From assembly GCA_004380135.1 (NCBI GenBank), contig QXCR01000125.1, forward strand, positions 23,704 to 87,703: a stretch of DNA of 64,000 bases, read 5' to 3'. The first letter of the stretch is position 1. Every line of letters begins with the position of its first letter. A program made the translations under genes and the position numbers. This DNA is from Stemphylium vesicarium (Eukaryota; Ascomycota; Dothideomycetes; Pleosporales; Pleosporaceae). Shown here piece by piece: positions 31,683 to 42,529 of this stretch. The notes below the pieces were generated by a model that was given only the letters and a program-made list of their open reading frames with translations, did no database searches and had not been told where the DNA came from.

Positions 31683-32107
31683 GTCGTTGGTGTCGGTGGA
31701 ACCCCTTATGACTGAAGTAGCAATGTGTTTATGCTGAACAACTCCGAATTGTCGATGCTTGATTTAGAGGTCGTCGACTGGTAGGATCTACGAATTCTTA
31801 TTGCCTTCCAACAAAGTAGATTTTGGCAAACTGCAAGCTTGCTCGAATGTTCAGGTAGCGGCTCTTCCACCATCATCCAGGTAAAGTCTTCCAAAGATTC
31901 TTCCTCTTCCCATGCGCCTCCATCGCCATCCTCGTCCGTATGGGGACCACGAATACCGTTAAAGCAGCTTTCAACATCGTGGCTTGATGCAGGATGTTCA
32001 ATGATCTAATAGCCTACCATCGCCGCTCTGGTATTTGCTGAAACCAGCGTTCCCCGTAAAGCGCTTGAGCACAGCGCGGCGTTTTTGCTATCCAACGTCG
32101 CGCCGAC
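31683..32107. other. intergenic
   Basis: 425 bp between two minus-strand genes. No coding sequence is supported. Confidence 0.4.
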
Positions 32108-32592
32108 TCATGCGAATCTTCCATACTTGGCTTCTGTATCGGGATATACAGCACTCGCGGGCATTTCAATGGGCCGGGTGTCATCGAAGGTTGGCTGCGG
32201 CGCGTCAGTTTACTGATCCCACTTTTTCTCGTTTGAACAAAACTTACCGCCGCAACGTATCCGTCCAACTGCTGTGGAGGCTGCGGGCCAGGCCTCCCAC
32301 TACCCTGCAGTTCCAAAGGCCCGTAATACCGTTGCTGACCGTGGAGCTCTTGCGGAATTTGTGGCCCAGTCGAGTTACTTTGCGCGTCTGCTGGCGCAGC
32401 ATACGGTACCCCAACGAACGGCGTCTGCTCTTCCTGCATCCTGCGCATAGCCGCTTCGTGTCGCCGCTGCTTGCTGCATACTTTGCAGAAGATCATGGCG
32501 CAGAACACACCTGTTGTAACTAGAACAACAAGAGAAACAACGAGCATGATACCCACAGGGGTCAGTTCTGCGCGTCGCTGAATTGGCGCCAT
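32108..32592 (-). CDS. small single-pass membrane protein
   Basis: Exons 32248-32592 and 32108-32194 are joined across a 53-bp GT-AG intron; 143 aa. The short N-terminus is followed by a membrane span (about 11-32, VGIMLVVSLVVLVTTGVFCAM), then CKVCSKQRRHEAAMRRMQEEQ and a Pro/Gln/Gly-rich cytosolic-type tail ending RPIEMPASAVYPDTEAKYGRF. The splice was chosen because it converts a poor reading frame into this tail with a stop soon after. No catalytic domain is present. An upstream in-frame ATG at 32628 is possible, but MAPIQRRAE gives the more compact leader. Confidence 0.65.
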
Positions 32593-33597
32593 TATGCTGA
32601 GCGCTTTGTACGAGTGCCTGAACGTCAATGGGGGCGATCTTATGTGTAGTACTGCACAATTTGAGCTTGGGGTTTATTTGGACACGTCGAGTTGTCTACA
32701 GCAGCTATGAGACGCGTATATGTCAGGACGCAGATCTTTTGTTGCAGCGCGGCGCAGCCTTGGTCGGCATGAAATGTGGAGGGGCTGAGCCATTGGGGGC
32801 CTGAAAGGTCATCGTACGGCTGATTCGCAAGTACCTGGTGACAAGCGCATGGCGTCCAGGCACGATATGTGACAGCTGTGGAAGCCTGAGTTGGACAGGA
32901 CAGGACCATAGGAAACTTGCATGACGACAAGAAGCTGTGTGCAAGTACACTGAATGGCCGACCAGAGAGCCGACCAGCCAGAGATGAATGCTGAAGTTCT
33001 CTCCAAGGACAAACGGTGACCCAGGGTACTCGAGACTACCCCATCTCGTTGCATGGACGGTGGCTTATGCCGAGGCTGGAGGCTGGCACTCCCGATGATC
33101 ACAGTGGCACAGGTGCTGAAAAGTAGCGACGCTTCAGAATGTTGTTGGTACGGATAAGGGCCAGAGAGCCGCTTGGGTTAGCGCGGGTAGATGACGCGCG
33201 ATTCGACCTAAGACAAGATGACGTCTATCATCGAGCTGGCCGCGCAAATTTAGATAACCCTGTAGACTCCATGTCTTGAAGCCGAAGCCTATTCTTTGTG
33301 TCAAGATTCGCAATGTTGCGGCAACGGTGAACTCCCTCTCTCAGTGCCAAGCTCGGCTACACTTCTCCCACGGTTGGACAGCGATCACGCGCCGACGCTG
33401 TACCACCTCACCCGCGCACTTTTCTGTCGTGTTTCGCACAATCGCACGTCTGATCTACCACGCTTTGCCTTGTCACATCGAGCGCGCAAGTCCTTAACAA
33501 GAGACGATTGCGCGACAACACCCACCCCTTTCAACCCCCAGCCCGAGTATGCACTTGCCGTATCGACACATAAGACGTCAACATTGTAAAAAGCAAA
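32593..33597. other. divergent promoter region
   Basis: 1 kb between the membrane-protein gene (minus) and the CUE/Smr gene (plus). Short frames only. Nothing else recognised. Confidence 0.4.
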
Positions 33598-35253
33598 ATG
33601 GATGAAGACCTACGCATTCTCGAGGTACGTATTCAAGGGTATGGATTGGTTGCGCAACTCCGCTAACAGCAACGCGACCCACAGGAGGAATACTGTCCAC
33701 CAATCGACCCCACACTCCTCTACACGATTTACTCCGACTATGCAGGAGAGCCAGATGCGGTCGCCCGAACCAAGGAACTACTCGATCCCCTGAAGGCCAC
33801 GGCTGAAGTGGAAGCTCTCACCAACTTCGATCCCTCTGGTAGTAGTGGGGGCGCCGTACAAGACAGCCCAGGCAACCACAGCACAGACGCAGATTCTTGG
33901 GCCTCGCAGACGGTAACTACAGAGCAATCGAGCCTCTCAAATGACTTTTCTATACTCAGCGTTGGTGGGAGATCTGGAAGCCCAGATGCATTTGAGAACG
34001 GATACTACAAGGATACCGAGCAATTCGATGTCCCGACCAAGGAACTCTTGCTCGCTGAGACATTCCCAGGTCTGCGCCCCGCCCAGGTCTCGTACACGCT
34101 GAAGAAGTGCGGATACGATTACGACAAGGCGACGGATGAGCTGCTCAACCAAGTCTTCTTTGACGACACCAGGAAAAGCCCCACCGAGGAAGGGCCAGTT
34201 GCCAAGGGCATCGATGCCTTCTCTGAAGACCACCATCTGCCACAGAGGGGAAAGAAGGGCAAGGCTAAGAAGAAACAGAGAGTGTCTTTGAGTGAGCTAG
34301 GCACTAATCACTTTGTGGAATCAGATGCGCCGGCAAATCGCTGGCAGAACACGAGCCGCGATGTAGACTTTGTCACGTCGCGAACAGGTGCGTCCGCAAA
34401 GACAGTATCCTCGCTCTACCACGCGAACGGGGCATCTCTATCGGCTACGGTGTTGGCGATTGTGAGAAAGGACATTGAGGCGCACAAGAAGGACCAGCAG
34501 CCCGACGCTGCGCTAGTGCAAGACGCAATCATGCTCAACGAAGGCTTTCCTTCTATGGACTTGGAGTACGCACTTGCGATTGTGCGCCTCACTGCACCAT
34601 CGACAAGAAAGGCCCAGGAACTCGCCAAATCCCTCACTCAGCAACCCGCGAGCGAAACCGGCGGCAAAGGCGGTATCAAGCTCGATCTACGATACGCTCC
34701 AGTCGATCTGTCTGACCCCTCCGAAGCGTCGAAGCTCCCCGCCCTTACACCCTCTGCCCGACCACGCGACGCCGTCTCTACTGCGGCTGCTCGAAACGAT
34801 GCATTCGGAAAGGCGTCTGGCGCCTATCGCAGGGGCAAATCTACACCACTTATGAGGCAAGCGGCGGCGTACTATGCGCAAGAAGGTCGCGATCTCAACG
34901 CCAACCTCAAAGCGATGAGCGCAGCCGAGGCCGACGCATTCGTATCATCACAATCAGGAGCCGAATACCTTGATCTTCATGGTGTCACAGTTGCGGATGC
35001 GATTAGGATAGCAAAGCAACGCACACAAGCTTGGTGGAACGGCCTTGGGGAGCGAAGGATACGTGAGTGGAGTGGCCCTGGCCGGAGAGGTGGGGGTGAG
35101 GTGTACAGGATCGTCACTGGTCTGGGCAGGCACAGCGAAGGTGGTCGGGGCAAGTTGGGACCTGCAGTGCTGAAGACACTAGTAAATGAGGGTTGGAAGG
35201 TTGAGGCTGAACCTGGCGAGCTATATGTCACAGGTTTAGCCAGGCGGAGATGA
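33598..35253 (+). CDS. CUE and Smr domain protein
   Basis: Exon 1 (33598-33624) encodes nine residues; exon 2 is 33685-35253; 531 aa. After an acidic N-terminus comes a CUE-like ubiquitin-binding segment (LLLAETFPGLRPAQVSYTLKKCGYDYDKATDELL). A disordered, Ser/Lys-rich middle follows. The C-terminus has a DUF1771 helix (RQAAAYYAQEGRDLNANLKAMS) and an Smr domain with YLDLHGVTV and the TGLGRHS loop, which in relatives such as yeast Cue2 and human N4BP2 is an endonuclease acting on ribosome-stalled mRNA. The TGxGxHS and LDLHG motifs are intact, so nuclease activity is plausible. The tiny first exon is supported by an in-frame ATG with an A-rich leader and a clean donor and acceptor. Confidence 0.85.
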
Positions 35254-36400
35254 GGATCTACTGGCTTTGGAAGGATCTACTGTGCGTTGGCTATTTCTGT
35301 TTCGATGTCTTGTCAATATACCCTGGCGTAGGTGCGAAGCGTGCAACCTTGAGCGACGACAAATGAACCAGATACTTGAAATGCCTTGGAACTCCACGCT
35401 CTTCTGACTTCAGTTGGACCTTTTAGTGCTAGCGTCGCGCTAAGTTTTAAGCTTCTTCTAACCCCGCTAGCCTCCCGCCTCCCCATCGTCCAGTTCCTCG
35501 ATGCAGGCCAGAACAAATCTCGAAACACTCAACGACATGTCAAAAAGTCTCTCCTACATGAACGGTCACAGTGGCCAGGCCGAACTACTGCTCTGCCCGG
35601 GTTTCGAAACCCAAACGCGCGTTTTCCACTCGGAGTTTTGACCTGCCGTCGTTTCATAGATGCTGCGACAGAACCAGCAACACCATTAGGGTGCGGGTGT
35701 CGATTTCAGGTAAGGATGTACTCACCATCAAAAGGTGAGTATACAGTCCTACCACGACATGTCTGTAGCGCACTCCTCGTGACAAGTTGAGATAGCAGCT
35801 CGGTCTTCACTACATTGGAAGAGCATCGTATAAAATGTCAAAGCCGCAATACTGTCGACTCGGTCATAGTGTGAAAGTTCATAGTCGCCCTTCAGTACGA
35901 CCATTCCTGTGTATATTGTGGAGCTCACCACACTCCCAACGTTTCGCCCTCCACACTTTCCAGTCGCAGACTAGACACACAGCAGCCGCCGCGTACCACT
36001 ATGCCTGCTTTCCAGGGCACCTGTCCAGCTTCCTAGCACGCTTTTGCAACAGCTTCACAACGGTTTGTCGTCAGGATCGACAAAACGATCGACCGAGGGG
36101 CCAGAACACGTCAACCTTTTGATACCGGACGTGCGCTCCCCCGATCGGCCCTTTCCCACTACAAGATCGATATATAGAGAAGACTGTTGGACGTAGTTGG
36201 GATTCTTCAGTTCGATACTCATTGAGCAGTTCAGTCCTACGGTTTTCATACATCATCAACCCGCCTTTCTCTGTACATCTTGCTGCTAGCCGGCTTTCGC
36301 TTCTCAACTGTTTATATATTCTTTCTCTACTATTCTCTACTGCCGGACAGTCTCCTTTCAGTCTCTATCACCAATCTTTTTATTCATATATTCAGCAAAT
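35254..36400. other. intergenic, promoter of secreted repeat protein
   Basis: No gene supported. A TATA-like tatata lies at about 36170, roughly 230 bp before the start at 36401, followed by a CT-rich leader (ctttctctactattctctac) typical of highly expressed fungal genes. Confidence 0.45.
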
Positions 36401-37790
36401 ATGAAGTTCGACTCTAGCATCCTCATCGCCTCTCTGGCAGCTTCCGCTATTGCGGCTCCCGCTCCTTACCCCAACTACGCTGCTGCTAAGCGCTACGTTG
36501 TAAGATACACCTTTCTTTCCAAGCCCTTTGGCTGGCCTGACTATGCCATCGCTAACGATTACAGGATACCACTGGAAGCCAAAAGCTCCCAGCTCACTTC
36601 ATCTCGACTGTTCGCAAGCTGTCTGGCGAGAAGATCAAGACTAAGCGCCAACTTGACCAGCTTCTTGGCGGCCTTACCGGTGGCGCCGGCGGTGGTGCTG
36701 GAGGTGCCGCTGGCGGTGCAGGTGGCCTTAGTGACCTTCTTGGTGGCCTCGGCGGCGGTGCTGCTGGTGGAGCTGGTGGCGCTGGCGGTGCCGGTGCCGG
36801 TGCTGCTGGAGGTGCTGGAGGACTCGGTGACCTTCTTGGTGGACTTGGTGGTGGGGCTGGTGGTGGTAGCAAAGGTGGCAACGCCGCTGCTTCCACCACT
36901 GCTGCTGCCGCTGGCGCAGTGCAGACTCCTGCAGCTGGTGCTGCTAATGGCCAAGCTGGAGCTGCCGGTGCCGCTGGTTCTGCAAACGGTCAGGCTGGTG
37001 CTGGAGCTGCGGGAGCAGCTGGTCTCAATGTAAGCCCCTCATGATCTAGAGTTCCAAATATTCATACTAATATCACATAGGGTGCTGGTGCCGCCAACAA
37101 CGGTACTGCAGCAGCGGGTGGAAACACTGCCGTCAACGGCCAGGGCCAACTTGTCGGATCCGCAGGTCAGGGTCAGCTTCAGCAAGGTGGTGCTGCTGGC
37201 CAAAATCAGCAGGGCGCTGGACAAACTCAACAAGGTACCGGCCAGACCCAGCAGGGCGCGGGTCAACTTCAGCAAGGTGCTGGCCAAACTCAGCAGGGTG
37301 CCGGTCAAACCCAGCAAGGTGCAGGCCAGCTTCAGCAAGGTGCTGGTGCGGCTAACGGCCAGGGTGCTGGTACGTCTCTTTCCGCATCTCAGATTCAAAG
37401 CCGTATACTAACTTCTCCCAAGCAGCAGGTCAAACCGCTGGTGTAGGTGCTGGTGCTGGTGCTGGTGCCGTCGGTGCTGGTACTGGTTCTGCTGCCGGCC
37501 AGGGACAGGCTGGATCGGCTGCTGGCTCGGCTACTGGTGCTCAGCAAGGTCAAGGTCAAGGCCAACTTCAGCAAGCTGGTCAGTCTACCACTGGAACCGT
37601 TGATACTGGTGCTGGCGCTGGTGCTGCTGGAACTGGCGCTGCCAACGGCAACGGTGCTGCTTCTAACTCTGGTGCTTCTACTGGTGCTGGATCTTCCGCG
37701 TCTGATGGCCAGTCTCAGGGTCAGGGTCAGGGATCTACCTCAGCTGGTGACGCTGACTCTGCGCTCGCTGACTCTCAGGAGGAGGACTAG
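36401..37790 (+). CDS. secreted Gly/Ala/Gln-repeat protein
   Basis: Four exons (36401-36499, 36565-37029, 37081-37369, 37426-37790) give 405 aa. The N-terminus is a signal peptide (SSILIASLAASAIAAPAP). A short globular part ends in KTKRQ, a likely Kex2-type site. The rest is low complexity: GGAGGAGG blocks with two copies of LLGGLGGG, then tandem heptapeptides QQGAGQT/QQGAGQL, then GAGA and GQGQ runs and an acidic Asp/Glu end. Cysteines are absent from the repeat region, so it is not a hydrophobin. Likely a structural wall, sheath or adhesive protein. Intron positions were chosen so that every exon stays in the Gly/Ala/Gln frame; reading straight through instead gives a Leu/Val-rich shadow frame. 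Confidence 0.8.
37155..37350. repeat. 21-bp tandem repeat, QQGAGQ(T/L)
   Basis: About eight units of the type cagcagggcgctggacaaac lie within exon 3 of the secreted protein, encoding QQGAGQT or QQGAGQL with small variations. Confidence 0.75.
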
Positions 37791-38873
37791 ATTCGTTTCC
37801 GACCTATCTCTTCTGGATAGCTGAATAGGGGTAGTGGGTGGGGGTGAAATGGCCAATGCGATGCTGACCTATAGAATTGGCTGGCAAAGATGATGGTGTG
37901 GGAGTCCAAAACGTAAAATTTGAATAGTATTCTGGGGGATATGAAATGGAGTTGGATGGGGGGTTTGTGATACCTGGTTTAGTGTTCATCAGAGCATAGA
38001 CAATAAACAATCGCTTTTGCCTAGCTTCAATGAATCCTACATCTTCCTCGGTCCATCACACTGGTATTTGACTACTGTCTCTCTGACTAATTCCGACATA
38101 ACAGTCTCCAAGCAGCAGTCGGGCTTTTTCCCCTTTCACTAACCCATGAGAAAGTGATACCTAGCAAGATTGTATATTTCCCGCCTTTCTTTTCACCCTC
38201 TCATCTTCGTTTTTCCTTCTTTTTGAATACCCATCTTCCCATCGTTTCAACTTTCATCCTGTGCAGTCTTCATCATTGTGCTGTAATGTTGCACCCCCAC
38301 TGAATGCGCTTCCGCGCCTTGATAACCACCCTCTATATCTCTTTTCGCGCTGTACCTTCACGAGGTTCTTTTTTTTTAGTTCTTTTTCCCCAGCTCCTGA
38401 GACTGCATGATAAACAGGCGCAGAGATGGGGTTGATATTATTATCATGTTCGTCAAGGAAGGGAAGGGGCGGGATGGTTTAAGATATAGAGGAAGTAGCT
38501 TAGATATAGGGGGGCCACATAGTGTCGAATTAGATAGAAAAGATGAAGAGTGATAGTCCAAAAAGAAAAGAGACGGGGGTAGATTTGACACGTGGGTGGA
38601 ATTGCTGCAAAGACGAAAAGAGAAGAAAGGGTCGAGACTGCTGTGTGAGATAAAGAATGTTTTACTTGTGAGTAAAAAGAGAGATACTTATGTAGACATA
38701 TATATATACGTGTATACGCCGAAAAATGCAGAACGCGGGGAAATATCATAAAAAAAACCTGCATCTGCGCCTCGCGATATCGTCTTTTCCCCACAACCAC
38801 CATGCTCATTAACAATCATTCTCATATCCATAAAGCGGCGTATTCGTTAAGAAAAACCATCCCTCCACCCTTT

Positions 38874-38908
<35 letters not shown>

Positions 38909-38919
38909 GACACAGCCCC
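37791..38919. other. convergent intergenic region
   Basis: 1.1 kb between two converging genes. Pyrimidine-rich stretches and a CA microsatellite occur. No gene seen. Confidence 0.45.
38875..38903. repeat. (CA)n microsatellite
   Basis: About 14 perfect CA dinucleotides, located just after the stop codon of the glucanase gene (its 3' flank). Confidence 0.9.
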
Positions 38920-41487
38920 CTACAACAATCTCATCGCACTACCATTCCCCCTCTTGTAAACCTCACTCAGCCCCTCAAAAGAATCCAGACTCTCCACACC
39001 ACCACCAGGACAGCTCCAATCGCGATCATACGCCTTATCGGGTAAGATGCCCGCCTCCCTGCCGCGTCGATAACTCCACTGCGTGCTACTCTCCGTCTCC
39101 CAAGTCCAGTAAAACCAGCCCCAACCAGCTTCAAACGCGTCCATCTGGCCAATGGCAAACTGATACAACCACTTCTTGTACTGATCGGTGTAGGACCCGG
39201 GGTCCGCATTCGCCTGGTCACACGAGCACTCTGCGGACTCCAGCGGACACTGTGGCGCAAGCACGGCGCCGGATTTGCCCTCGACGGATTGCAGGGTGCC
39301 TTCCCAGCGGGTGCCTGTGTTGACGTTGTTGATGTACTTTGTGCAGTCTGTGTCAGCCTGTGACCACTCGCCGCACATGGTTGGACCGAAACCGGTCTTG
39401 GTGTTCATGCTGCGTTTAGATTGTTGGGTCCAGGCTTCGCAGGCAAAGTTTAGCTTGTCGCGGTGCTTGAGCTTGATTTGGTCCGTGTTGAAGATTACGT
39501 ATTGGTGCACGTCGAGGAGGAGCTTGTCGTTGCCTTGGAGCACGCCTTGCCAGTTGTCGAGGCCCATGAAGCCGTCGCCGAAGACGATGACGCCTTTTAT
39601 CCCGTCGGCGCGGATCTGGTCGATGGCTTTTTGAGACCATTCGACTACTTTTTGCGTGTCGAGTTCGACGTTGCGCGGCTCATTGACGAGGCCGTACATT
39701 GTCACTACGTTCTTGTAGCGGTCTTGTGCGAAGAAGACGGAGAGTTTGTGGTGTACGTCTAGAGTGCGTTGGGCGTTCTGATCGCCGTTGGTGCCATTGA
39801 GCCAATTGATTTGCCCTTGGCGACCGGAATGGTTCCATCCATTTTGACTACCGGGCGCGCCGTGGAGATCGAGGTTCACGCGGAGACCGTTTTGTCGGCA
39901 GTATTCGATGCCGCGGAGTAGGTAGCGCCATGATATTTGTGGTACGTATACATCGTCATCGTAGGTTTGGACTATCCAGTAGCCAAACGGAAAGCGCACG
40001 TGATCCATGCCAGCTTCCCGAATCTCTTTAAAGGTCTGCTTGGTGATGAAGGATGAATAGTGCTTTTCCATCGTCGCCGCAGCCTTGGCGGGACCGAGCT
40101 TGCTGAGAAATGTCCATTCATCGACGACATTGTCTTTGGACCCGAACTGCGAAAAGAAGGATGGCGTAATGAAGGGCTCCAGGTTCAGCCACCCACCGAC
40201 ATTGACGCCTCTGATAGGCATCTTGCCATACTCGAACTCGTCTGACAGCTTTGGTACCGATGGGTTCGCTTGGACGTCATCGTCCCACGAGGAGTTGAGT
40301 CCGATAACGGGGAGACCCCCTACCAGCTCATTGGTGTAGGTAACATTGAAGTCGTCGGTGTCGTACCAAGACCATGGATCTAGTATGCCACCCCGATCCT
40401 TCTCTGGTACGCTGTTGCGGTCCTTGCCCGCCAGGTTCTTGTTCGATGGCCCCGAAGACGAGGATGCTGCGGATCCGCTTCCTGAATCGTCATCCCCACT
40501 ACTCTTGCCTGACAGCACGACAGCCACGGGTATGATGATTGCCAGAAGGAGTAAGACCGATACTACGCCGATGATTATGCGTTTGCGCTTCTTTTTCCTT
40601 GCCTGCTCCTCTTCCGAGATGTCTGTTGGTGGGCCACTACCAGCACCTCCGCGCTTCTCCATCATGTATCGGTATTCATCGTCATCGTCAATGCCACCCT
40701 CTTCTGCCAGTGGCCCGCTGATGACACGCCGCTTCTTCTGCTCGGTCCTATGTTGCTTCTCCTGCCGTCTCCGCTCCCTTCTCTCCTCGGCTTCGGATGG
40801 CGTATACTTGGATTCGTGTCTGCGTCTGCGCTCTTCTCGTTCGTCGTCGGTGTAGGTGCTTCTTTTCCTCTCGAGCTCATCTTCCGTCTGGCTTGCCTTG
40901 AGCGCAGCTGCTTTTCGTCGTTCTTCGCGCCGTTTCCTAGCCTTCTCCTCGTGTATCGCTGCATCACTCTCAGCCGCGCGCCGCCTGGCCTCGTCCTCCC
41001 TCTGCTCCTCTCTCTTCTTTGCACGTTCCTCTTTTATTCTCTCCTTCTCAAGGTTTTTCTCCTTCTTCCGAACTTCCTTCAGGTAGTCGTCATCATAGTC
41101 GTAAGCTCCCCAGCCTGCCTTTTTCGCATTGGTTTTGTCAAGCTTCGCGATAGCGTCCAAGCTTAGAGGCGCAGAGCCTCGACTCCCACTCCCGTCTGTT
41201 CTGGAATTGCGACGGGAACCTCGCGCTTTGCGAGGAGCTGGCGACTCCTGCTCCGTGTCGCTCTGGTGTTTTGAGCGCCGTTGGGGCCTCGGTAAAAGGT
41301 CACCTTGTGAATCCGTCGCCCGGTGGCCTTTTCTCCGCCGCCCCTCCTCGCCATATACGGCGTGTTCACCACGAGATTCTCTTCGTCTCCGTCGCTCAGG
41401 GTCTGTGTCGCCGTGCGATTCCCTGCGTCGTCTTCGCTCGTCGCCGTGGGGCCGTCTGCGCGACGGGTCGCGTTCGCGGTCGCTCAT
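38920..41487 (-). CDS. type II membrane exo-beta-1,3-glucanase (GH5, exgD-like)
   Basis: Single exon, 855 aa. Residues 1-303 are an unusually charged Arg/Glu/Lys/Asp cytosolic region with coiled-coil-like runs (KERIKEERAKKREEQREDE). One membrane span follows at 304-326 (IIIGVVSVLLLLAIIIPVAVV), then a Ser/Gly-rich linker. The catalytic GH5 domain (about 425-855) has GVNVGGWLNLEPF, VRFPFGYW, NLDLHGAPGSQNGWNHSG, the acid/base Glu in GLVNEPRN (E603) and the nucleophile Glu in MCGEWSQ (E707). Known family role: releases glucose from beta-1,3-glucan during wall remodelling; membrane-bound forms such as Aspergillus exgD act at the cell surface. The catalytic domain would face outwards. Confidence 0.92.
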   Translation of the reverse strand: MSDRERDPSRRRPHGDERRRRRESHGDTDPERRRRRESRGEHAVYGEEGRRRKGHRATDSQGDLLPRPQRRSKHQSDTEQESPAPRKARGSRRNSRTDGSGSRGSAPLSLDAIAKLDKTNAKKAGWGAYDYDDDYLKEVRKKEKNLEKERIKEERAKKREEQREDEARRRAAESDAAIHEEKARKRREERRKAAALKASQTEDELERKRSTYTDDEREERRRRHESKYTPSEAEERRERRRQEKQHRTEQKKRRVISGPLAEEGGIDDDDEYRYMMEKRGGAGSGPPTDISEEEQARKKKRKRIIIGVVSVLLLLAIIIPVAVVLSGKSSGDDDSGSGSAASSSSGPSNKNLAGKDRNSVPEKDRGGILDPWSWYDTDDFNVTYTNELVGGLPVIGLNSSWDDDVQANPSVPKLSDEFEYGKMPIRGVNVGGWLNLEPFITPSFFSQFGSKDNVVDEWTFLSKLGPAKAAATMEKHYSSFITKQTFKEIREAGMDHVRFPFGYWIVQTYDDDVYVPQISWRYLLRGIEYCRQNGLRVNLDLHGAPGSQNGWNHSGRQGQINWLNGTNGDQNAQRTLDVHHKLSVFFAQDRYKNVVTMYGLVNEPRNVELDTQKVVEWSQKAIDQIRADGIKGVIVFGDGFMGLDNWQGVLQGNDKLLLDVHQYVIFNTDQIKLKHRDKLNFACEAWTQQSKRSMNTKTGFGPTMCGEWSQADTDCTKYINNVNTGTRWEGTLQSVEGKSGAVLAPQCPLESAECSCDQANADPGSYTDQYKKWLYQFAIGQMDAFEAGWGWFYWTWETESSTQWSYRRGREAGILPDKAYDRDWSCPGGGVESLDSFEGLSEVYKRGNGSAMRLL

Positions 41488-42529
41488 TGGAATAGGGTAA
41501 GTAGTCGAGAGAGGTTCCTAAACCTCAGAAATGCGAAAGCGCGGTGTAGGAGCTTGGGGCTGGAGGGCACTTCATGCAACGTTGATTAAAGGAGCAAAAG
41601 AAAACACTAGTAGACAGGCTCGAAGCTCTCCTGTAACGCTCGAGCGCATGTGAACATTGGTAGCGAATATGTACAATGGCGGCTGGCCACATGCACGAGG
41701 CTGGGCTTGCTGGGATGCTGGGCTGCTGGGCTGGTTGCTGTGGTGACGCGTATTGACGGCCTGCCTGACGTGGCCGAGCGCTGGGCGCCACAAGCCGCTT
41801 GGTAGAGGACCTTGGGAAGTACGACAGAGTTAGACAGAAATTGCCAAAACTTGGCTTGTTGCGCGGCAATAGTGTTTGAAGAGACGTGTCAAGGGTGGCG
41901 GAGTGCTCAGCTCGTATTAGTAGCGTCTAGTGCACTATCATGTAATGATTAGGGGTGAGGTCCTTCAGGACAACTGAGGTATGCCAACTGCATTCTGTAG
42001 GCTTTGAAGTCAATCAAGAAACCTTTCTACGTCATTGATGATTGTCGCATCTTACAATAAGTCTAGGACCGTGCATCTTGTCGGGCAGATGAGATGACAA
42101 GGCCCTGCATCAACAGCAGGGAAGATCTGCTCAGCCACCCGTCGAGAAAATGACATCACACCACGTGCGAGGAGCCCTTGACCCGGAGCCATTTGGTAAG
42201 AATCATAATAATGCATTGTTGAGTGTGTGGTATCATAGCTGGAAATATACAAAAAGCAATGCGCCGTGGGATATAGGTTCCATCCTGTGGCTATCCTCCA
42301 ATGATGCCTGTGTAGGCGCGCCCGTGCCTCTCTAATAAGCTGGTCGACGGGAGTAGAAGGTGTTTTAGTGATGGCACAACGTCTACAAAACGATCCAAGA
42401 TGCCACCCAGATAATATAGCAAGCCCGCGCTCAACGGGATATACGGCGCGGCAGTCCTGCCGGAAGTGGTGGTACATGCTAGCTTTCAATGTGCGAACCT
42501 AGGTATTATCGCAGTTCCGAGATTTTCCT
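41488..42529. other. intergenic
   Basis: Promoter of the glucanase gene and 3' flank of the adenylyltransferase gene. No supported gene. Confidence 0.4.

Noticed and set aside
36594..36954. Minus-strand Ser/Thr- and Pro-rich frames inside the secreted repeat gene
   Set aside because: They are the complements of Gly/Ala repeats; the plus-strand spliced frame has a signal peptide and consistent introns.
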